Position numbers and translations under genes: made by a program | Notes under the pieces: model-generated | Told to the model about the DNA's origin: nothing | Database searches by the model: none | What the model saw: only the letters and a program-made list of their open reading frames with translations | In this document: piece by piece, positions 44,094 through 52,842 of the stretch | How positions within the stretch are numbered: position 1 is the first letter of the stretch | Layout: each line of letters begins with the position of its first letter | Assembly (NCBI GenBank): GCA_021613375.1 | Contig: CM038703.1 | Span: 56,751,254-56,815,253, forward strand | Source of the DNA: Megaleporinus macrocephalus | Lineage: Eukaryota; Chordata; Actinopteri; Characiformes; Anostomidae | Direction: 5' to 3' | Length of the DNA stretch: 64,000 bases

Positions 44094-44553
44094 TTATGGG
44101 AGACTCAAACCTGTCTAGACATCCAGAGAGAGACAACAGTGATACAGGTAGATAGTTACCCAGGGGCACACCTATACCATGCCTTCTACATTCTAAAATA
44201 TAAGACCCCGACCACGGAAAACACCTTGAGTCATTTTATCATTCGGCCTAAATAACAGGGACCAGAGTAACTTCCAAACCACAAAGAAACAACTCCAACA
44301 TCTCCTGGGGGTGGCACGGGATACATTTCCAAATGTGGAAATGTACATTCCCATCATCAACTTTAACCCAAATCTACCAAAGGAAGTGAGGAATAACTTA
44401 AGGAGAATAAACAACCTCATCCAGGAAACAGGGAAAAGCATCCCAGCCATCACGAGGGAAACTTTTGCCCCAACACAGGATGGCATACACTGGACCCCAA
44501 GAACGGCACGGAACATAAGTGACCACTGGCTTCAGTTTTTAAACTACCACTAG
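44088..44553 (+). pseudogene. SGNH-hydrolase-like domain, frameshifted
   Basis: The reading IMGDSNLSRHPERDN at about 44094-44138 is block I (GDS, nucleophile Ser). After a shift near 44140, VDSYPGAHLYHAFYILK follows. After another near 44245, FGLNNRDQSNFQTTKKQLQ gives block III (Gly and Asn), then VEMYIPIINFNPNLP. At the end QDGIHWTPRTARNI is block V (Asp-x-x-His). All four name residues of the SGNH family can be located. This would be an esterase/lipase-like fold, possibly part of the element's own ORF. No catalytic activity can be expected from this broken copy. Confidence 0.72.
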
Positions 44554-44559
44554 AAGGGA

Positions 44560-45335
44560 GTCTAAAGAGACCGGAACTTGAAAATGCCGCAATCCTTAAC
44601 CTATCGGAAACTAGGATCTTAACGCCCCCACAAATATCAATTCTCGATAAGGGACTCTCTTTTATCCCCACGTATAAAGTAAAACCTTACTCAAAAACTG
44701 AATGGTCAAAGGATGTAACAGAATACCATCGACGACTGAAATTGGCAATATTTTTTGACAACATGGAAACAAAGACAAACAAAAATAGAATACCCTTCAT
44801 ACCGAAATCGAATTGGGAACCCCCATACCAAAAACTCCCGGAAACACTAAAAAACCTAATTCAACTGGACCAAGACAAGTCTGAAAGAAATTTTATACAT
44901 TATTGCCCCATTAAATCTAACATCAATCCACAAGAAGAAGAAGCCCTAAAAGCATTAATGGAAGACAAAAGTATTATCATCAAACCGGCAGACAAGGGCA
45001 ATAGCACTGTCATTATGGACAAAACGCATTATATTATAGAAGCCAACAGACAACTAAGCAAAGTGGACTACTACCAAAAACTGGACAAACCTATCTACCC
45101 AGAAACGGCAGTACTGATCAGAACATACTTAGACCAATTAGTGAGTGGAGGTTTCATAAACAATAAACAACTAAAATACTTAAAAGGGGAAAGCACACCA
45201 AGACCCCGACGATTTTATCTCCTCCCCAAAATCCATAAACCTAGGACCACATGGACATCAATTTACATGCCACCAGGGAGACCCATAGTGTCAGACTGCG
45301 GGAGTGAGAGTTACCAGACCATTTCCTGAATCCCC
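44560..45335 (+). pseudogene. Penelope-like RT, N-terminal region
   Basis: Begins ILNLSETRILTPPQISILDKG in one frame, then from 44742 IFFDNMETKTNKNRIPF, SIIIKPADKGNSTVIMD, RFYLLPKIHKP and GRPIVSDCGS. The KPADKG and LPKIHK...GRPIVS boxes are characteristic of Penelope-type RT (fingers, motifs 1-2). The frame breaks after CGSESY near 45325, and the next frame resumes with DHFLNPLSTKHQSYIKD. A small deletion explains this. Confidence 0.85.
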
Positions 45336-45379
45336 TATCTACCAAACACCAAAGCTACATCAAAGACACATATGACTTT

Positions 45380-46738
45380 GTGAACAAAGTTAAGAACATA
45401 AAGCTAAAACAGAATGCCTTCCTATTCTCAATAGACGTAAAGGATCTCTATACCAATATTGAAACACAAAGGGGTTTACAAGCAGTTAAACAAATTTTCC
45501 TAAACAACCCGGATACCCAAAGACCTGACGAGGTCTTACTCAAATTATTAGAACTTAGTCTAACCAGAAATGATTTTGAATTTAATAAACAATTCTTTCT
45601 GCAAATAAAGGGGACCGCAATGGGGAAGAAGTTTGCCCCTGCATATGCTGATATCTACATGGCAGATTGGGAGAAAACAGCTTTGGAAAAGTGCAAAAAC
45701 CTTCCAGATAGTTACTTTAGATATTTAGACGATATTTGGGGAATCTGGTCACACACAGAGGAGGAATTTCTGGATTTCCTCTCAATATTGAACTCCCACC
45801 ATCCATCAATCAACATTACACACAATTGGAACAATCAACAAATTAATTTCCTTGACACAACAACCTACAAGGACCACAATTTCAACGAAACCCAGAAACT
45901 AGAGATCAAAGTTTATTTCAAAGAAACGGACACACATTCACTCCTACACAGAAGCAGTTTCCATCCTAAACATACATTCCGGGGAATAGTCAAGTCACAA
46001 CTAATTCGTTTCAACAGAATTTGTACAAAAGAAGGGGATTTTTGTACAGCTACTCAAACTTTATTTACAGCCTTAAGAAAAAGAGGATATGGAAGATCTT
46101 TCCTACGTTCCATCTTTAAAGAAGTCAAAGAATGGAAGGAACCACCAAGGACAAACAAAGAAGATATTCCAGAAAAAACCATAATCCCCCTAGTAACAAG
46201 ATTCACCAACAAATCATGGAACATAACCAAGACTCTTAAAAATAATTTCACTCTGAAAATGGGACATACATCCTTGACAAACAAAATTATTTCAGCCTTC
46301 CGGAAGAACAAGAATCTAAAAGACCTTCTGGTTAAAAGCCGATTGGGTCCCAGAAAAAACACAACGCAAACAGTACAACATACAAAAGTCAAGAATTATC
46401 AAACAAAATGTGCATATAACCTCCCCCTTAATATCCCACTGACCCGCAGCAATTGTGTGTACTTAATTCTGTGCAAAAAATGTAGAAAACAATATGTGGG
46501 GGAAACCGGAAACACAATAAAGGTTAGACTCCACTCTCATCATTATAATATCAGACATGGGAAACGGAAAACTCACTTGGTCTCACACTTCCAGAGACAC
46601 GGAATAAAGGCCTTGGTAAATAAGCCCTTAGAGCACAATCCGAATTGGACCACCAAAGAAAGGAAACAAAAGGAAAAATCCTGGATCCGGAAACTAAACA
46701 CAACTTTTCCGAATGGACTTAATGAAAAAAATGTTTAA
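45380..46738 (+). CDS. Penelope-like RT core plus GIY-YIG endonuclease (ORF 3' part)
   Basis: A 452-codon open frame. RT motif A is SIDVKDLYTNI (17-27), motif B KGTAMGKKFAPAYADIYM (77-94) and motif C FRYLDDIWG (113-121, catalytic YLDD). NFLDT follows. The C-terminal endonuclease reads CVYLILCKKC (359-368), QYVGETG (371-377) and KVRLHSHHYNIRHGK (381-395). Cysteines between the GIY and YIG halves fit the Cys-bearing GIY-YIG of Neptune-like elements. RT would copy RNA at nicked ends. The true start lies upstream, across the frameshift near 45325. Host DNA usage is unaffected. Confidence 0.88.
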   Translation: MNKVKNIKLKQNAFLFSIDVKDLYTNIETQRGLQAVKQIFLNNPDTQRPDEVLLKLLELSLTRNDFEFNKQFFLQIKGTAMGKKFAPAYADIYMADWEKTALEKCKNLPDSYFRYLDDIWGIWSHTEEEFLDFLSILNSHHPSINITHNWNNQQINFLDTTTYKDHNFNETQKLEIKVYFKETDTHSLLHRSSFHPKHTFRGIVKSQLIRFNRICTKEGDFCTATQTLFTALRKRGYGRSFLRSIFKEVKEWKEPPRTNKEDIPEKTIIPLVTRFTNKSWNITKTLKNNFTLKMGHTSLTNKIISAFRKNKNLKDLLVKSRLGPRKNTTQTVQHTKVKNYQTKCAYNLPLNIPLTRSNCVYLILCKKCRKQYVGETGNTIKVRLHSHHYNIRHGKRKTHLVSHFQRHGIKALVNKPLEHNPNWTTKERKQKEKSWIRKLNTTFPNGLNEKNV

Positions 46739-46799
46739 TGTATAAAATGAATAAATATAGTTAATGGGGTTAGTTCATAGATAACATTTGATATAATAG

Positions 46800-46925
46800 G
46801 GACAATTAAGCCCTTGGAGCATAATCCTGATTGGACCACCAAAGAAAGAAATAGATCCTGGATCCATCAATTCAACACAACACTCGCCGATGGACTTAAC
46901 AAACGAGACATTTTATGTAAATAGT
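46800..46925 (+). repeat. Second partial copy of the Penelope C-terminus
   Basis: The sequence from about 46808 repeats the end of the main ORF: PLEHNPDWTTKERNRSW, then QFNTTLADGLNKRD, against PLEHNPNWTTKERKQKE and KLNTTFPNGLNEKN. The DNA is clearly diverged from 46625-46738, so this is a second, older copy in tandem. Penelope-like elements often occur as partial tandem copies. Confidence 0.75.
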
Positions 46926-46999
46926 TCAACAAATATATATAATAAAGTTCTTGTTGGTTACATCTTGATTTAAAAAAAAAAAAAAAAGAAGGAGGGGGA

Positions 47000-47215
47000 C
47001 AAGTGATGACACAGGCAGAACTCATAAGGGCAACCATACCCGGAGCTGTCCTGTAATCTGAGACCCACTACTTCTATAAAAAACTATCGAACTATACACT
47101 AACCCTAGTCCCAAGGATAAACATAACCTAACCGAAACCCCAAAACCCACCATATACTAAATCATAACCCGAAATCCAACCCTAAAATTCAATAGTAACC
47201 CTAAACCAAATTAAC
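47000..47215. other. CCCTAA-like degenerate stretch
   Basis: Positions 47090-47215 have scattered ccctaa/ctaaccc units (acactaaccctagtcc near 47096, ccaaccctaaaattc near 47177, gtaaccctaaacc near 47197). They are not in register and do not form a clean array. The fragment lies between the Penelope and DIRS relics. Confidence 0.4.
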
Positions 47216-47218
47216 CAA

Positions 47219-48700
47219 ATGCCTGCATCCTCAAGCTGCGTTTCTGGGTTCTTCAGCTTCTCACACTGGGACGACATCTCCCTATTTTATGATGATGCAC
47301 TTTCAGACCCCGCCAACCCCTCCATTTTCACTGACGCCGCCCCTGCCACTGGTTTCAACGGCTACCACGGTGGCCGCTGGTTCTCTTCCACCTGGCCCCT
47401 GGAACTTGCCTTTCTCGCTTCCAGTGATCCATCACCCTATGCGCACTTTACCCCGTTGTGGTTGCTGCCGTCCTTTGGGGTCAGGAATGGGCCCGTCGCG
47501 CCATTACCATCCATTCCGACAACGCCACGGTCATTAACATCATAAATAAGGGACGTTCCAAATCTCTTATACTCCTGCTTTTCCTCCGCCACCTTGTCTG
47601 GCTTTCGACCATTCACCACTTCATTCTCAGAGCTTCTCACATTCCCAGCCATTTAAATCCAGTAGCTGATTCTCTTTCTCATTTTCATTTTCAGAGATTC
47701 AGGACATTAGCACCGGCATCAGACCTGCACCCCACGCCAACGCCTTCTTATTCAGAAATCATCTTCCCCCGTTATCACAACTTCATAACCCCCTTCCCAC
47801 TTCACAGGATCTAATTCTCCACAGCTCCAAATACACTCTCAACTTACTGGTCTGGTTGGTTCTCCTTTAAACATTTCCATCTCTTCCACAGCCTCCCTTT
47901 CCCTTCCTTCAACCTACAAACCACAGCTGCCTTCTTGACTTTCTCAAACATCCATATTCTACACTCAAGGTGTATCTCGCAGCCATCAACTTCTTCCACA
48001 ACTAGTATACAGTTCACCCTTACGGTCATGCTCCCATCACCACATGTCTTTCCTCCTAAGAGGAATTAGAAGAAATCAACCAGCATATCAGCCCCGGCGT
48101 TTGCCCCCCACTTCATACATCCTAGCTTGCTGCCTTTCCGCACTCTATAGAAGCCATGTTCCTCCTCGCCTTTTCGGTTTCCTCTGCTGCTCAGAATTCA
48201 TTGCAGCTTCATCTACATACAATCCCATGCATCACACAAGCCTGTCAGACCTCCAAATCCTCGACTCCACCACGCTCATCTCAGTCAAACACAGTAAAAC
48301 TGACTGGCATGGCAGGACCACCCAAATCCATCTCTTTAAACTATCCTCTTTTCCCAGCTCCTACGTACCACTTCTCTATCATCGCCATACCCGTCAAACC
48401 CAATCCGCTTCCTCCAACAACCCACTCTTCATATCCAAAGCCGGTTCCATCTACACCCACGAACATTCTCGCACTCAGCGGCTTCAACCCAACTCACTTT
48501 TCCACGCACTCCTTCAGGATGGGCGTGGCTTCATCAGCATCACGCCAAGGAATCCCCAAATTCTCGCCAGCTGGACCTTGCAAGCCACGGATACAACCGT
48601 ACCCACGCACACGACCTCTGTGCAGCCCACCAAAGCTTGGCGTCCTTCTAATTTTGGGGGCTCCATTTACACATAAACACCAAAGCCACCCAGAACTCCA
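47219..48700 (+). mobile_element. DIRS-order relic: RNase H and tyrosine recombinase
   Basis: RNase H: IFTDAAPATGFNGYHGG at 47317-47367 and, in another frame, IHSDNATVINIINKGRS at about 47511-47561 (DN motif), then LRASHIPSHLNPVADSLS near 47626-47680. Tyrosine recombinase: FGFLCCSEFIAAS near 48173-48212, VKHSKTDWHGRTTQIHLF near 48282-48336, then after a shift THFSTHSFRMGVASSASRQ near 48492-48550 (H-x-x-R box). The frame around the catalytic Tyr is disrupted near 48597. RT is missing, so it is a 5'-truncated copy. The 3' tail resembles the relic at 27170-27895. Confidence 0.82.
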
Positions 48701-50284
48701 GCCCAAAAATCTTTTGAGTTCGCACCCCCTCCATTTTCTCTCATAAAGCGTGGTCCATGCTGGCATAATATATATTAATATGTATCTTTTAAAATATGTT
48801 TCAGGGCCATATTGGACATTTTGAGGGAAAGACTAAGGTGAAATTAATCAGTAGTTATTGGGACAGCACCACCTCCAGCAATATTTAGCCTCTTGAACAG
48901 AAACACAACAGAAATGTGTGAACTCTATAAGTTATGGCGAGACTGATGTTGTAGTATTTAAATGTTTTAGCTGTAAATGTCTGAAAGTCAGCTGCGAACT
49001 CCAGACTGTATACGTGCAGTGTAACATTTAAATGTACTTGTGGCTTTTAAATCCTGGATTTGGATGAAGCTCATTGACCTGGATAACTCTCTGGATTGTG
49101 GCTGTTGATGGATGACACTAAAGGTAGGAGCTAAAAAACCCTCTGGTGTGTGAATCATGTCACTGTTTTAACCCTTTTGTTGCCAGATGAAGGCTAAAGC
49201 AGAGAGCTGTTGGGGCTAAACTTTGCCTGGATTATTGGCTGGTGAGTGCTTAGAGGTAGTGAGAGGAGGGTCTTGTGAATGTGGTGAGTGATATGTGAAT
49301 CATGTCGATAGTTTATTTAACCTGTATAACGAGATGCTTGATGATGTCTTGCTGGGCAACCAGTCAGTTAAACCATTATAAAGTCTAGAAGACAACTGTA
49401 TGCACTGTATGTTTTTTGTCAGCAAAACACTTAATTTGGGTTCTTGGGTTAGCTTGCTGATGGTAGCCAGAGGTTAAACTGGCAGTGACTCGTAGACAAT
49501 CAAAGAGGTAATAGTAGTGCCAAAAAATAGGACTGCAGTCTTCCGTCGAACTAAAAGTCTGTGTGAGTGCAGTCCAGGGAGGGTTAAGATGAAAAGCACA
49601 GCCTACATGAGAGCAGAGTACAAGTTTGTGGCGTTAATCCTGGCAGTTTTTTGGAAGTCGCAATATGAAGGCAATAAATCCAGCAGTTATAAGCTTGGGC
49701 TGAAAGGGGGGTATGGTCGGCCAACTGGGCTTCACCAGTGAAGAAAGGGGTGATGATGGACAACCATTTTTCCTTGTCCCATATCTCTTTCCCATGCAGC
49801 TGGCCCATGTCTTTGCCCAACTATCTGGGAAAAGTGAAAGTGAAAATTTCTAAAAACAAAAAAATCTGATGTGCTTCTGATGTAGAGTGCTAGTGCACAG
49901 ACTTGGTCAGTAGGTTGACATTTTCTTCTCTGACAGGAACTGGAACTGATTTGAGTAGGATGCTGGCTGTGTCATTGCAGGACTGTGGCTACTGAACAAA
50001 TGTTTGTGTTCCTTACTAGTTTGGTTTGTTTCAATTGGTCTAAAGAGATGGCTAGAGAAATTGTCTTCTTCAGAGTCAAATAATTATCTTTACAGGGCAG
50101 CTAATGCAAAATGAGATGACCGGTGCTGGCTTGTTCCTTCCATGTCCAGCAGCCAAAAAGGCAAGATACCAAAAAGGAAAAAAGGCTTCTAGATGATGAA
50201 TTACTGAAATAAATCAAACACAACAGAAAGCCATGAAACAAATCAGGGGTGACACCAAATTTATATAGTTTGCTCTCAGGAAAA
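48701..50284. other. Spacer, nothing recognised
   Basis: About 1.6 kb. Small frames (for example 49517-49741, 74 codons) carry no domain. A tatatattaat stretch lies near 48768. I see no RNA gene or clear repeat. Confidence 0.45.
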
Positions 50285-50960
50285 TACAGTATATTGCCAA
50301 AAGTATTCACTCACCCATTCAAATCATTGAATTCAGGTGTTCCAATCACTTCCATAGCCACAGGTGTAGACAACAAGAACTTAGGCATGCAGAGTGCTTC
50401 TACATACATTTGTGAAAGAATGGGTCACTCTCAGTGAATTCCAATGTGGTACCGTGATAAGAGGCCGCCTGTGCACACCTGTCCATCATGATTTTACCTC
50501 ACTACTAATCATTCCACAGTCAACTGTCAGTGGTATTATAACAAATTGGAAGAGATTGGGAACAACAGTGAGTGGAAGGCCATGTAAAATGACAGAGCAG
50601 GGTCAGTAGATGCTGAGGGGCATAGTGCACAGAGGTCACCAACTTTCTACAGAATCAATCACTACAGACCTCCAAACCATCACCAAGCAAAATGCAAAGC
50701 ATTGGACGCAGTGGTGTAAAGCATGCTGCCACTGGACTCTAGAGTGGAGACGGGTTCTCTGGGGTGACAAATCATGATTCTCCATCTGGCGATCCAATGG
50801 AGGAGCCTGGCTTTGGAGGGCAGTAGTTGTCTGACTGCACTGTGCTGAGTGTAAAGTTTGGCGTAAAGGTGTGGGGTTGTTTTTTAGGATTTGGGCTCGG
50901 CCCATTCGTTCCAGTGAAAGAAAAACTCTTTCAAGCACCTTGTGCTCTAGATATACGCGT
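50285..50960 (+). mobile_element. Tc1-like DNA transposon relic, left part
   Basis: The left end is cagtatattgccaaaagtat at 50287, preceded by TA (50285-50286), as in Tc1/mariner elements. The transposase is readable in pieces: STVSGIITNWKRLGTTVSG, then RPCKMTEQGQ near 50515-50605 (HTH and linker), RVLWGDKS-like near 50755-50775, and GLGPFVPVKEKLF near 50894-50932. The middle is shortened and the 3' end with the right inverted repeat is missing after about 50945. Not active. Confidence 0.82.
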
Positions 50961-51158
50961 TGGTCCATAGTAAAAGCCCATCATCAATTCCTGTGAGGTT
51001 TGTAGAGAGCAAATCTCTGGCCTCTGATCTCTCTATATTCTGAAGGACAGTAAAGAGCGTTCTGCATAGTTCTACATCACATGTCTTAAACAAAATAAAT
51101 AAAAACCAAGAACAAAACAGCACCTGCATAATGAACAGGAACAAGGCCCAAATTGTAA
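50961..51158. other. Distal OR7 upstream block, cut off by retrotransposon
   Basis: Matches upstream sequence of OR6 (agcccatcat...gagagcaaa) and OR4 (acaggaacaaggcccaaat at 51136-51154). It stops at about 51158, where LTR sequence starts. The next shared block (caaagtgtcctct) resumes at about 52540. Confidence 0.6.
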
Positions 51159-52330
51159 GCAAGTGCTTCACACAAAGGTATGGAGTCAAGTGCAAGTTTA
51201 ATATCCAGTTCGGCGTAGGAAATAACAATGTGAGGTCAAAAAGCCAGAAAAGCAGATCACAACAAGCAAACAAATCCAAAGGGGCAACTCCACAAGAATA
51301 GTCTTAGTTTCAGGTTGAGAAATGGGGTAAATTTTGTTCTTCTGTGGCATAATGCCAGGTAATAAGTCTATAGCACGATCACAGGGATGGTGAGGACGTT
51401 TGGAGCAGTTTGCGAGCCTGTGACCAGCACGACCACAATAGAGACAGAAGTTCTCTCTCAAGCAATGAAGCCTTTCTGTCTCTGGTAGTAACTTTCTACC
51501 CAATTCCATGGGTTCAACTTCAGGGGTCAAGGCTGGAGTGACTGGAGTGGTTATTGATGGTCATTGTAGGCTGCCCCTCACACACCAAACTATCCAAAGC
51601 AATTGAGGTTTGAATAAAACCTCAGATTTCAAAATGTCACTATTCTGCGTCCAGAGTGCTGAGGCCTATGCATTAGCTTTCCCAGTTAGCAAGAAGATGA
51701 CAAAATGGATCTTGTCAATGTCAGTCAGGGTGATGTTCAATGAACATACTGCACGGCAATAAGAAACCCTGACAGAGAACCATCATACCTTTCCAGAAGA
51801 GCAGTGGACACAGGAGGACGCATGGTGGATGTAGTAGAGGAGCTTTGCTCAGGAGGAATGGTTGAAGTTGTTAAGGTGGAGGTTGTGCTAGACTGGTCTG
51901 AGTGGTTAAGCAATTGTTGCAACATACAGCACAGCTCCTCCAACTGATGTTCTTGCCTGTTCAGACCCTCCTCTAAACTTGCTGACTCCATGTTAAATAG
52001 TGAAGTCTTCTGTCAGGAAGTGCTTCACACAAAGGTATGGATTCAAGTGCATGGTTAATATCTAATTCGGAGTAGGAAACAACAAGCTGAGGTCAAAAAG
52101 CCAGAAAAGCATATTAGAACAGACACACAAATCCAAAGGAGCAACTCCACAAGAATAAAGAATAAAAAATATCAGAAATATAAACGCTCAGAATTGTAGA
52201 AAGAACAAACAAGACTTCACAAGGAACACGAGCAAACACCATGTGTATATATACACAAGATGGCCGACTGAAAAAGGTCATAGGGTCAAGAAACCATCTA
52301 AAATACGGGAGACATCCACCTCCAGGGGCG
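51159..52330 (-). mobile_element. Ty3/gypsy remnant: gag between LTR pieces, pol deleted
   Basis: A direct repeat of about 145 bp (aagtgcttcacacaaaggta, then atgga, then ttcaagtgca) occurs at 51162-51302 and 52017-52158, consistent with two LTR segments. Between them, on the minus strand, are a Gag N-terminus (51991-51737) and a Gag C-terminus with the zinc knuckle CLYCGRAGHRLANC (51430 region), then the pre-RT linker HPCDRAIDLLPG at about 51395-51360. RT, RNase H and integrase are gone. It interrupts the duplicated upstream region of OR7, about 1.4 kb from its promoter. Confidence 0.8.
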
Positions 52331-52558
52331 GGGAGGGGAATGGTCAGTGACAGATTTTAAACAAATCAGCAACTGATAGAATGAAAAGCACAGGGAACAG
52401 ACCATAAAACAATCTGTTCATAAACTGAAGAAATACTAAATCTGTTTCCAGAACTGATTTTCACAGGACCATCTCCAGTTTATTCAATGTATCTGTATGT
52501 AGCTATTAAAGAAAAAAACATGTACCACCAAGGAATGCTGCAAAGTGTCCTCTCTTAG

Positions 52559-52751
52559 TCCCATGAGTATTTGCAGTTCACTAGCATTTGTTGTTTAACT
52601 ATTACAAAGAAAGCGAGGGTGGACGGAGCTGGGGACTAGTCAGTAAACAATGACATGTCACTTTTTGAGAAAGTATAAATACACACTAAGTCACTTTCTT
52701 CACCACAGCATGACTGTAAGACTACAGGTCATCATTTCTGATAATTTCTAG
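52559..52751 (+). promoter_or_regulatory. Promoter and leader of OR7
   Basis: TCCCATGAG at 52559-52567 (O/E-like), a decayed X-box ATTACAAAGAAAGC at 52601-52614, GGAGCTGGGGACTAGTCAGT at 52625-52644, and TATAAATA at 52674-52681, 169 bp before the OR7 start. The 13-residue upstream ORF (MTVRLQVIISDNF) runs 52710-52751, 36 bp after the TATA start. The X-box is the weakest of the X-box set, although the gene is intact. Confidence 0.7.
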
Positions 52752-52842
52752 CAGACAATGCCTGATTGAAACGTGACCAATCCCCGATATTACGAATAAA
52801 TTAAGTGTTCTCACAGATTTATGGGTCAGTTCAGGTAAACTC

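Larger units (their letters stand above)
43008..46985 (+). mobile_element. Penelope-like element with GIY-YIG endonuclease and SGNH-hydrolase ORF
   Basis: Starts inside the OR6 pseudogene. In order it contains: a low-complexity polar ORF region (43155-44093), a decayed SGNH-hydrolase-like region (44090-44553), a Penelope-type RT N-terminal region (44560-45329), RT core plus GIY-YIG (45380-46738), a second partial C-terminus (46800-46923) and an A-rich end at about 46973-46988. Several frameshifts make it inactive. Two CCCTAA units lie at 43259-43272. Order and motifs fit the Neptune-like group of fish Penelope elements. Confidence 0.88.
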
